The position numbers and the translations under genes were made by a program. The notes under the pieces are model-generated. The model saw only the letters and a program-made list of their open reading frames with translations. It was not told the origin of the DNA and did no database searches. Positions 56,943 to 64,000 of a stretch of DNA of 64,000 bases are shown one piece after another. The stretch covers positions 62,001-126,000 of the forward strand of contig NZ_RCZD01000006.1 in the NCBI RefSeq assembly GCF_006438725.1, given 5' to 3'. This DNA is from Ewingella americana. GTDB taxonomy: Bacteria; Pseudomonadota; Gammaproteobacteria; Enterobacterales; Enterobacteriaceae. Position 1 is the first letter of the stretch; every line of letters starts with the position of its first letter.

Positions 56943-59345
56943 CTATTTCGTACTCTTCACGCCCTGCAACAACCTTTCCAGCGGATAGACCGCCGCGATC
57001 ACCAGCTCATCCTGAACCTGTGCCGACGCATCCAGTTGGGCCTGCGCCTGCTGGCGTTGCTGCGCCGTCATGCTTTCGCCCTTCTGCATGTTATCCAGCC
57101 ATTGCAGACCCAGCTCAGACAGTTTTCCAACCTGATCCGCCACCGGCTGAACAGGCTTGAGCACAGTGTTATGCGTCAGTTGCGGCTGCACTAATGGCGT
57201 ATTACGCTGCCAGATGTCCAGCTGCGAACGGATAGCCGCTGCGGCGTCGGCGTCCTGCGGGTTAACAAGCAGTGCCGTGATGTGGTTATCCAGTTCACGT
57301 ACCGCGTTGCTCTCGGCCGGTAAGGCGTCCACCAGCCGGTTCAGCGGTTCGAACTGGGTGTAATGACCGGCCTGGAATTTGATGTGCTGACGGGTGTAAT
57401 ACTGCGCCGGTTCCAGCGCGGTGGAGAGCGTCAGCAGCGGCGTAATGTCGGTGCTGTTCGCCAGACGGGTCATCATTCTGGCGGTTTGTGCGTGCTGTTG
57501 CAGACCGACAGACACCACCGACCAGCTGTCGATTTTCGCCAGCCGTTGATACATATTGCCGGTGTCTTTCACGTCCTGTGCGGACCACAACCGCTCCGCC
57601 ACCACAAAGCCGCGCGGCCAGAGCCGCAGATCCAGAATTTGCGAGGTGATGTTCTCCTGCCACAGCGCCGCTTCGCCACCGAGAATATTTTTCATCCCCT
57701 GCGCGTCAGGCACCACCGGCGGCGTTCCGACGGGAACCGCGCTGAGCTGGCTGCCGGTCGCCGGATAGCGCGCATTACCAATCAGGAAGTAGCCGTCAAA
57801 TTTGCCCTCTCTCAGCGTCAGCACCGGTCGCGTATCGCCCATCCAGGTATCTACGGCAAAACTGACTTTGCCGTCGTCCTGCCAGACAATATCGCGCACC
57901 GCACGACGGGTTTTCCCGCCGAAATCGATAAACCCGCGCCAGCCCTGTTTACCGTCAATCAGCGTGAAGCTGCCGTCCACCGGTTTGCCCTTCAGACGCG
58001 GCATGCTGAACTGCCAGCTTTGGGCTGTCTCGCCATCAGCCACGTTTTGGTCCACGCCCAGCGGCTGCGGCAAAATTTCATTGCGGTAGTGATAGGCCGA
58101 ACTCTGCGGCTGATCGAGATAAAAGCCGGTGGACAAAATCCCCTGATATCCCTGCTGAGCACTGGCGCCGAGCGAGTCCGGCCCCTGCCACGACTGGATG
58201 ACAATATCGTGCGGCAGATCCGGGTGGAAAATCTCGTCCCAGCCGACCATTTTGCGCTGATGCTGGTGCAAAATAACCTGCAAGCGCTTATTGAACGCGG
58301 CCTGCAAGGCATGGCTGTCGGCAATCTTATTCTTCTGCATATAGGCCTGAATGGCTTTCGAATTCACCCACTGCGTATCCTTCACTTCGTCGCCACCGAT
58401 GTGCAGGTACGGGTCCGGGAAGATAGCGGTCAGCTCGCTGATAATCGTGTCGGCAAATTTATAAACCTGGTCATTGGACGGGTCGAGGGTCGGTTCATGT
58501 ACGCCCCACTCGCGCTCCATTTTATACGGCCCCGGCGCGCTGATAAGTTCCGGGTAGGCCACGGCAATCGCCGAGGCGTGGCCCGGCATATCGATTTCCG
58601 GCACCACGCGGATACCGAGCGACGTGGCATACGCCACCACCTCTTTCATCTGCTCAACGGTATAAAACTCGCCGTCGCTGGCCAGCTGTTGCAGTTTCGG
58701 ATAGTGCTGCGAGGCAAAGCGCCAGCCCTGATCGTCGGTCAGATGCCAGTGCAAAACGTTCAGCTTGGCCGCCGCCATGCCGTCGAGCTGGCGTTTGATG
58801 GTGCTGATGGGCAGGAAGTGACGGGCGGAATCCAGCAGCACGCCGCGCCAGGCAAAGCGCGGCTGGTCGTGAATGGTCACCAGCGGCAGGAAGGTGTTCT
58901 GGCCGTCATTTTGCAGCAACTGCAACAGCGTTTCCATGCCGTGCAGCGCACCAAAGCGGGTATTGGCGGTCAGGGTTGCGCCCTGCGGCGTGACCTGCAA
59001 TTGGTAGCTTTCATCACTGTCCGGCATCGGCTGGGCAGCGACTTTCTGTTTAATCACAATCTGGATTTTGCTCTGCTTCGCCTCAGCCGGTTGCGGCTGT
59101 AAAGTCCAGCCGGTCTGCTGCTCAATCCTGTCACGCCAGCGGCTGACCGCCGGGCCTACATCATCCCCGCTGACGGCAATGGAGAGCGAATTATCCACTT
59201 CCCATTTTCCAGCATCCGGCGCGACCTCCACCTGCTGTGGCCACGGCATCAGCGGCAGGTTTCCTGCGGGGGCAGCAAACGCCGAAGAGGTGATAGCAAG
59301 GAGTAACGACGAGGCAAACAAGGAACGACGGAATGGCAAAGGCAT
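56943..59345 (-). CDS. Secreted beta-N-acetylhexosaminidase (GH20)
   Basis: An 800-residue GH20 enzyme with a signal peptide (LFASSLLLAITSSAFAAPA). An N-terminal alpha/beta domain, then the TIM barrel with HWHLTDDQGWRF and the catalytic Asp-Glu pair in YLHIGGDEVKDTQW. C-terminal blocks include GGEAALWQENITSQILDLRL. It would release terminal GlcNAc from chitin oligomers or peptidoglycan in the periplasm. ATG 59345 has GAGGGA 8 bases before it. No chitin-uptake operon is adjacent. Confidence 0.93.
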   Translation of the reverse strand: MPLPFRRSLFASSLLLAITSSAFAAPAGNLPLMPWPQQVEVAPDAGKWEVDNSLSIAVSGDDVGPAVSRWRDRIEQQTGWTLQPQPAEAKQSKIQIVIKQKVAAQPMPDSDESYQLQVTPQGATLTANTRFGALHGMETLLQLLQNDGQNTFLPLVTIHDQPRFAWRGVLLDSARHFLPISTIKRQLDGMAAAKLNVLHWHLTDDQGWRFASQHYPKLQQLASDGEFYTVEQMKEVVAYATSLGIRVVPEIDMPGHASAIAVAYPELISAPGPYKMEREWGVHEPTLDPSNDQVYKFADTIISELTAIFPDPYLHIGGDEVKDTQWVNSKAIQAYMQKNKIADSHALQAAFNKRLQVILHQHQRKMVGWDEIFHPDLPHDIVIQSWQGPDSLGASAQQGYQGILSTGFYLDQPQSSAYHYRNEILPQPLGVDQNVADGETAQSWQFSMPRLKGKPVDGSFTLIDGKQGWRGFIDFGGKTRRAVRDIVWQDDGKVSFAVDTWMGDTRPVLTLREGKFDGYFLIGNARYPATGSQLSAVPVGTPPVVPDAQGMKNILGGEAALWQENITSQILDLRLWPRGFVVAERLWSAQDVKDTGNMYQRLAKIDSWSVVSVGLQQHAQTARMMTRLANSTDITPLLTLSTALEPAQYYTRQHIKFQAGHYTQFEPLNRLVDALPAESNAVRELDNHITALLVNPQDADAAAAIRSQLDIWQRNTPLVQPQLTHNTVLKPVQPVADQVGKLSELGLQWLDNMQKGESMTAQQRQQAQAQLDASAQVQDELVIAAVYPLERLLQGVKSTK

Positions 59346-59376
59346 GAGCAAGATCCCTCAGAGGAAATGAGCAAAT

Positions 59377-59505
59377 CCATACCCAAAATCATTCGAGTCG
59401 CAGGAAGGCGGCAAATAAGCGAATCCCGATGAGCTTACTGAAGTAAGTGATTCGGGTGAGCGAATGCAGCCAACGCACCGGCGACTTGAAGGATGACGGG
59501 TATGG
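59377..59505 (-). repeat. Intergenic palindromic repeat, copy B
   Basis: 129 bases with perfect ends CCATACCC / GGGTATGG, GGAAGGCGGCAA on the left, central GCTTACTGAAGTAAGTGA, and GCAGCCAACGC and GGATGACGGG on the right. It has exactly the length of copy A at 28006-28134. Similar elements are common between genes in Yersinia and Serratia (YPAL-like by memory). Confidence 0.75.
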
Positions 59506-59543
59506 CGCTGAAACGTAAGGATTAACTATAGCCGTTGATGAAA

Positions 59544-59580
59544 AAAAGACGGTGACTGAGTTAACAATCACCGTCTTTTC
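59544..59580. terminator. Terminator after mgtA
   Basis: AAAAGACGGTGA ... TCACCGTCTTTT, a 12-bp perfect stem with A/T tracts on both sides, 29 bases past the mgtA stop. Confidence 0.8.
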
Positions 59581-59608
59581 TTAACAATTACTGTTTACAG
59601 CCTGTCAG

Positions 59609-62323
59609 TTACTGCCAGCCGTAGCGCCGTACGAACCAGCCTTTGACGCACTGGGTCAGCACCATGTAACCGGCCAGAATGGCGATCAGCCATGGGAAGT
59701 AGCTGAGCGGCAATGCCTGCAATTGCAGGAATCCGGCGGCCGGTGAGAAGATAAGCCCGATGCCGGTAATGATCACCATCAGGGTCATCACGCACAGCGG
59801 CCAGGAGGCGCGGCTCTGGATGAACGGCACTTTACGGGTGCGGATCATGTGCACAATCAGCGTTTGCGACAACAGCCCTTCGATAAACCAGCCGGACTGG
59901 AACAGCGTCTGCGCCTCCACCGTATTGGCCTTGAACACCCACCACATCAGGCTGAAGGTCAGAATATCGAACACGGAGCTGATCGGGCCGAAGAACACCA
60001 TAAAGCGGCCGATATCACCGGCGTTCCAGCGCTGCGGTTTGGCCAGCTGCTCTTCGTCAACGTTATCAAACGGGATCGCCACCTGGGAGACATCGTAAAT
60101 CAGGTTCTGAATCAACAGGTGCAGCGGCAACATTGGCAGGAACGGCAGGAAGGCGCTGGCCACCAGCACGCTGAACACGTTACCGAAGTTGGAGCTGGCG
60201 GTCATTTTTATGTATTTCAGCATGTTGGCGAAAGTTCTGCGCCCTTCGGTCACGCCCTGCTCGAGCACCATCAGGCTCTTTTCCAGCAGAATAATGTCGG
60301 CGGCTTCTTTGGCAATATCCACCGCCGAATCTACCGAAATCCCGATGTCCGCCGCGCGCAGCGCCGGCGCATCATTGATGCCGTCGCCCATAAAACCGAC
60401 CACATGCCCTTCACCGCGCAGCACGCGCACGATGCGCTCTTTGTGCATCGGCGTCAGTTTGGCAAATACCGTGGTGGTTTCGGCGGCGGCCAGCAGCCGG
60501 ACGTCATCCATCGCTTCGATATCGCTGCCGAGCAAAATATGGTCGACCTGCAAACCCACGTCTTTGCAGACTTTGCGGGCCACCAGCGGGTTGTCGCCGG
60601 TAAGAATTTTGACCGTCACGCCTTTGTTTTTCAGCGCTTTCAGCGCCGGTGCGGTGCTCTCTTTCGGCGGGTCAAGGAAGGCGATATACCCGGCCAGAAT
60701 CAGGCTGGACTCGTCATTTACGCCATAGCCTTTCGTGCGCGACGGCATCACTTTATGCGCCACCGCCACCACCCGCAGCCCCTGCTGGTTGAGGTCATCG
60801 GTAATACGGCGGATCCGCGCCAGCAGCACATCGGTCAGCGGCACAATCTCACCGTTGAGCTGCACCAGCGTGGAGATTGACAACATCTCCTCCAGCGCCC
60901 CTTTGCAAATCAGGCGGTGGCTGTCAGCATTTTCAGAAACCACCACCGACATGCGGCGGCGGTCGAAGTCGAACGGGATCTCATCGACTTTCAGCCAGTT
61001 GCCGGCGTTGGTCATCTCGGTGGATTCCAGCACCGCCACGTCGAGCAGGTTTTTCAGGCCGGTCTGATAATGGCTGTTGAGCCACGCCAGATGCAGCACT
61101 TCATCACTGGTTTCCCCGAGCACATCGGTATGACGTTCGAGGACAATTTTATCCTGCGTCAGGGTGCCGGTCTTGTCGGTACAGAGGATGTCCATGGCGC
61201 CAAAGTTCTGAATCGCATCCAGACGTTTGACGATCACTTTCTGTTTCGACAGCTTCACCGCGCCTTTCGCCAGCGTGGAAGTGACGATCATCGGCAGCAT
61301 TTCAGGCGTCAGCCCGACCGCCACGGAGAGCGCAAACAGCGCCGCTTCCCACCAGTCGCCTTTGGTATAACCGTTGATCAGCAAAACGATCGGCGTCATC
61401 ACCATCATAAAGCGGATCAGCAACCAGCTGACTTTACTGATACCGGCCTGAAAAGCGTTCGGCTGCGTCTCTTCCTGCGTGACGCGCTCGGCCAGCTGAC
61501 CAAACCAGGTTTCGCCACCGGTGGCGATCACAATCGCCATCGCCGTGCCGCTGACCACGTTGGTGCCCATAAAGCACAGGGTATCCTGCTCCAGCGGATC
61601 GCAATCCACCGGCATCCGGCTGTTGGCCTGTTTTTCGACCGGCAGGGATTCGCCGGTCAGGGCGGCCTGGCTGATAAACAGGTCTTTGGCGGAAAGAATG
61701 CGCAGGTCGGCCGGGATCATGTCACCGGCGGAGAGTTTAATCAGATCGCCCGGCACCAGCTGGCTTATCGGCAGTTCCAGGGTTTCACTGCGCCCGGTGT
61801 GCGCATCGCTGCGCAGGACGGTGGCGGTGTTGCTGACCATGGCTTTCAGCGCATCGGCGGCGCGGTTGGAGCGCGCCTCCTGAATAAAGTGCATCAGGGT
61901 AGAGATCAGCACCATCGCGCCAATCACCAGCGCAGCGGTCAGGTCGTCGGTGGCATACGAGACCAGGCCCAGCACGGTCAGCAGCAGGTTGAACGGGTTA
62001 CGGTAGCAGTGCCACAGGTGCAGCCACCATGGCGCAGGCTGCTGATCGTCAGTTTGGTTTGGCCCGACGCGCTCGCGGATGGCCTCAGCTTCCGGCCCGG
62101 TCAGCCCTTCAGGATGGCTGCCAAATTGCAGATACAGGCTCTCTTCCGTGGCACGGGCGCACTGCATGCTGTGCGCGGCAATACTGGCAGGCACTTCAGG
62201 CATTTTGCTGCCGTTGAGGCTTTCCTGGATAGAGTCACCCAGCATCGGGTCACGACGAACCAGACGGCGCGGCAAATTACGGCTAAGTGCATCAAGCAGC
62301 CGTTGAGTAAAATTTTTGAACAT
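59609..62323 (-). CDS. mgtA: MgtA, P-type Mg2+-importing ATPase
   Basis: A 904-residue P3B-type ATPase. Phosphorylation site DKTGTLTQDKIVLERHTDVL, TGES motif AALTGESLPVEKQ, hinge MGDGINDAPALRAADIGISV, and ten membrane helices. It imports Mg2+ at low external Mg2+. ATG 62323 has AAGGG upstream. A PhoP-box-like site and an mgtL-type leader ORF lie in its long 5' region, and it is divergent from treR as in E. coli. Confidence 0.96.
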   Translation of the reverse strand: MFKNFTQRLLDALSRNLPRRLVRRDPMLGDSIQESLNGSKMPEVPASIAAHSMQCARATEESLYLQFGSHPEGLTGPEAEAIRERVGPNQTDDQQPAPWWLHLWHCYRNPFNLLLTVLGLVSYATDDLTAALVIGAMVLISTLMHFIQEARSNRAADALKAMVSNTATVLRSDAHTGRSETLELPISQLVPGDLIKLSAGDMIPADLRILSAKDLFISQAALTGESLPVEKQANSRMPVDCDPLEQDTLCFMGTNVVSGTAMAIVIATGGETWFGQLAERVTQEETQPNAFQAGISKVSWLLIRFMMVMTPIVLLINGYTKGDWWEAALFALSVAVGLTPEMLPMIVTSTLAKGAVKLSKQKVIVKRLDAIQNFGAMDILCTDKTGTLTQDKIVLERHTDVLGETSDEVLHLAWLNSHYQTGLKNLLDVAVLESTEMTNAGNWLKVDEIPFDFDRRRMSVVVSENADSHRLICKGALEEMLSISTLVQLNGEIVPLTDVLLARIRRITDDLNQQGLRVVAVAHKVMPSRTKGYGVNDESSLILAGYIAFLDPPKESTAPALKALKNKGVTVKILTGDNPLVARKVCKDVGLQVDHILLGSDIEAMDDVRLLAAAETTTVFAKLTPMHKERIVRVLRGEGHVVGFMGDGINDAPALRAADIGISVDSAVDIAKEAADIILLEKSLMVLEQGVTEGRRTFANMLKYIKMTASSNFGNVFSVLVASAFLPFLPMLPLHLLIQNLIYDVSQVAIPFDNVDEEQLAKPQRWNAGDIGRFMVFFGPISSVFDILTFSLMWWVFKANTVEAQTLFQSGWFIEGLLSQTLIVHMIRTRKVPFIQSRASWPLCVMTLMVIITGIGLIFSPAAGFLQLQALPLSYFPWLIAILAGYMVLTQCVKGWFVRRYGWQ

Positions 62324-62488
62324 GATTCGACCCTTTGTTGCGTCCACGGTTTAACACCACAGACATGGCAAAGATTGTTACACAGCGGGAAACAAGACAA
62401 GGATCGAGCGCCACCGCTTACCATTTTATTGCTTTTTAAAGCATTAATATCACGGCAAGCAGTAGCAAAAAGGCGGGTGCTTACCGGA

Positions 62489-62524
62489 TCACAACGGACC
62501 TACAGAATTGGGGTCGGGTTCCAT
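62489..62524 (-). CDS. mgtL: MgtL-like leader peptide
   Basis: An 11-codon ORF, MEPDPNSVGPL, with GGAGGTGAAA upstream. Its first five residues equal those of E. coli MgtL (MEPDP), whose acidic-Pro run destabilises ribosomes at low Mg2+ and thereby prevents Rho from ending mgtA transcription. It ends 165 bases before mgtA. The peptide is shorter than the 17 residues of E. coli and lacks its Arg/Pro-rich end. Confidence 0.75.
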   Translation of the reverse strand: MEPDPNSVGPL

Positions 62525-62655
62525 CAGGTTTTCACCTCCGGTAAGGAACGTTTAGGAAATCATACCCGTCAAGTATTACAATCCTTCGGGTAACAGCACG
62601 GGAATATTCAACTATCCTGCGAATATTCAGCGCACGCAGTGTACGCTTATCAACT

Positions 62656-62672
62656 GCAACCAAACATAAACC
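62656..62672 (-). promoter_or_regulatory. PhoP box of mgtA
   Basis: On the minus strand GGTTTA TGTTT GGTTGC, the (T/G)GTTTA-N5-(T/G)GTTTA pattern with two mismatches, is followed about 12 bases later by TACACT, a plausible -10. The site lies only 28 bases before the treR ATG, so the two promoters overlap. Confidence 0.65.
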
Positions 62673-62699
62673 TGATCACTTATTTGTTGTAAAACAACC

Positions 62700-63650
62700 A
62701 TGCAAAATCGCCTGACTATTAATGACATTGCCCGCCTCTGCGGTGTGGGGAAATCCACCGTGTCGCGCGTATTGAACAATGAGGGCAACGTCAGCCCGCA
62801 GACCCGTGAGCGCGTGCTGGCGGTGATTGAACAGCACAACTTCAGTCCGTCGAAATCGGCCCGCGCCATGCGCGGTTTCAGCGATAAAATCGTGGCGATC
62901 ATTGTCTCGCGTCTGGATTCCCCGTCAGAGAATCAGGCGGTGCGCGCCATGCTGCCCCTGTTCTATCAGCAAGGTTATGATCCGATTGTGATGGAAAGCC
63001 AGTTCAGTGCCGCGCGGGTGGAAGAACATTTGCAGGTGCTCAAACAGCGCAATATCGACGGCGTCGTGTTGTTTGGTTTTACCGGGCTGGAACCCGCCAT
63101 GCTCAGCGGCTGGCAAAATAAACTGGTGATGATGGCGCGGGCGATGCCGCAGTTTTCGTCGGTCTGTTATGACGACGCCGGTGCGGTCAGATTGCTGATG
63201 AACAAATTAATGCAGCAGGGACACCAGAAGATTGGTTTCATCGGCGTTTCCCCACACGACACCACCACCGGCCAACTGCGTTTCGAAGCCTATCAGGCGT
63301 ATTGTGCCGAACATCAGCTGACGCCACGCATGGCGCTGGGCGAACTGAACTACCAGAGCGGTTTTGACCTGATTGCGCAGGTGCTGCTCCCCGGCACCGA
63401 TGCCGTGATCTGCGCCTCCGATACCATTGCTCTCGGCGCAGAAAAATATCTGCAACAGCAGAATATCACCGGCATTCAGGTGTGCGGCATCGGTAATCAC
63501 CCGCTGCTGAAATTCCTCTTCCCAAAAACTTTTTCGGTGGAACTGGGCTACGGCACGGGCGGCGAAGCGGCGGCGCGTCAGTTGCTGACACAGCTCGGCC
63601 AGCCAGCACCTTTGCAGCAAATTATCATCCCCGGTCAACTGGCGGACTGA
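62700..63650 (+). CDS. treR: TreR, trehalose operon repressor
   Basis: A 316-residue LacI/GalR-family repressor (E. coli 315). HTH LTINDIARLCGVGKSTVSRV and hinge SARAMRG, then a periplasmic-binding-protein-like core that binds trehalose-6-phosphate. It represses treB just downstream; a perfect palindromic operator lies in the gap. It is divergent from mgtA. Confidence 0.95.
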   Translation: MQNRLTINDIARLCGVGKSTVSRVLNNEGNVSPQTRERVLAVIEQHNFSPSKSARAMRGFSDKIVAIIVSRLDSPSENQAVRAMLPLFYQQGYDPIVMESQFSAARVEEHLQVLKQRNIDGVVLFGFTGLEPAMLSGWQNKLVMMARAMPQFSSVCYDDAGAVRLLMNKLMQQGHQKIGFIGVSPHDTTTGQLRFEAYQAYCAEHQLTPRMALGELNYQSGFDLIAQVLLPGTDAVICASDTIALGAEKYLQQQNITGIQVCGIGNHPLLKFLFPKTFSVELGYGTGGEAAARQLLTQLGQPAPLQQIIIPGQLAD

Positions 63651-63698
63651 GCCGCGAAGCGGCACTAAAGCAAAAACTTTGTGATCAACCGCTTAAAA

Positions 63699-63714
63699 CC
63701 GGGAACGTTCCCGG
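63699..63714 (+). promoter_or_regulatory. TreR operator before treB
   Basis: CCGGGAACGTTCCCGG is a perfect 16-bp palindrome with the GGGAACGTTCCC core of the TreR site. A CRP half-site (TGTGATCAACC) begins at 63680. Confidence 0.85.
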
Positions 63715-63802
63715 ACACTATCCCATCCCTTTGGCTATGCTTGTTGGCGAAACCTACTGTTAACAATTTTTATCATTTACCTACACGCATATAGGCATAC
63801 AT

Positions 63803-64000
63803 ATGAGCAAAGTGAAGCAACAGGACGTCGACCGCCTGATCGCCCTGGTCGGCGGCAGCGCCAACATCGCGACGGTCACGCACTGCATTACCCGACTGCG
63901 CTTCGTACTGAATGACCCGGCGAAAGCCGATCCGAAAGCCATTGAAGCGCTACCGATGGTCAAAGGTTGCTTCACCAACGCCGGTCAGTTCCAGGTGGTG
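63803..64000 (+). CDS. treB: TreB, trehalose PTS enzyme IIBC (N-terminal part)
   Basis: The frame opens at ATG 63803 and runs off the window, giving 66 residues. They form the start of a PTS IIB domain: QQDVDRLIALVGGSANIATV, then the phosphorylated Cys in THCITRLRFVLND. TreB takes up trehalose as trehalose-6-phosphate. Position after treR and its operator supports the name; treC would follow outside the window. Confidence 0.92.
   Translation, partial: MSKVKQQDVDRLIALVGGSANIATVTHCITRLRFVLNDPAKADPKAIEALPMVKGCFTNAGQFQVV

Noticed and set aside
57363-59102. Long plus-strand open frame (579 codons) across the hexosaminidase gene
   Set aside because: It is antisense to a clear GH20 gene; the composition is Arg/His/Gln rich, as expected from the reverse of a GC-rich coding frame, and no domain is visible.
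60917-62593. Plus-strand open frame of 558 codons across mgtA and its leader
   Set aside because: Antisense shadow of the P-type ATPase; low-complexity His/Gln/Arg composition.

Overview
The window looks like chromosome of a gamma-proteobacterium of the order Enterobacterales, most likely a Rahnella/Ewingella/Serratia-type member of the Yersiniaceae. The genus is inferred from gene content, not proven. The host backbone has enterobacterial order: malM-lamB-malK / malEFG, malQ-malP / malT, bglX, fadH / rlmG / ygjP-ygjR-alx, and mgtA / treR-treB. An rpfR/rpfF pair, a DSF-type quorum-sensing module, is inserted in it.

Bases 1 to about 20,176 are the int-proximal part of an HP1/P2-like temperate phage (Peduoviridae type). 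Leftward come capsid, tail and lysis genes. The order is scaffold, capsid, small terminase, a His-rich small protein, head and tail completion proteins, sheath, tube, holin, endolysin, Rz/Rz1, tail chaperone with a programmed -1 frameshift, and a tape measure cut by the window edge. Rightward come large terminase, portal and an Ogr-like activator. Next are a small gene behind a LexA box, the HUH replication protein and early genes, including Fil-like and CII-like proteins. The Cox/CI switch and an HP1-type integrase follow. Between int and the attachment site sits a KAP-family P-loop NTPase as cargo.

The attachment site is a copy of the 3' end of a tRNA-Ile2(CAU) gene. The complete tRNA should lie left of the window. 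A second, 3.3-kb relic (20,139-23,484) is stacked on the same site. It holds a 5'-truncated integrase and an AIPR-family abortive-infection protein, and ends in a second copy of the 38-bp core. Both elements therefore carry a defence-type gene in the same slot between int and att. Ten-bp-spaced GGCAA repeats (probable Cox/Apl sites) recur at the CI/Cox switch and beside both attachment sites.

Bases 23.5-25.1 kb hold an Nlp-like regulator, a phage c4-like antisense RNA with an Icd-like reading frame, and a HigBA-type toxin-antitoxin pair. From 25.1 kb the host genes resume with an acid phosphatase and an RpiB-like isomerase.

The maltose regulon (27.0-43.1 kb) is complete in its main parts: outer-membrane porin, periplasmic protein, ABC importer, two cytoplasmic enzymes and the activator MalT. 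MalT-box-like and CRP-like sites lie in the promoter regions. A second HigBA pair lies between malG and malQ, with its promoter inside a 19-bp perfect inverted repeat.

The rest is chromosomal metabolism: bglX, rpfR/rpfF, fadH, the ygjP-ygjR-alx block (alx behind a yybP-ykoY manganese riboswitch), a GH20 hexosaminidase, PhoP-type mgtA with an mgtL leader peptide, and treR with the start of treB. Three copies of one intergenic palindromic repeat are scattered through this part.
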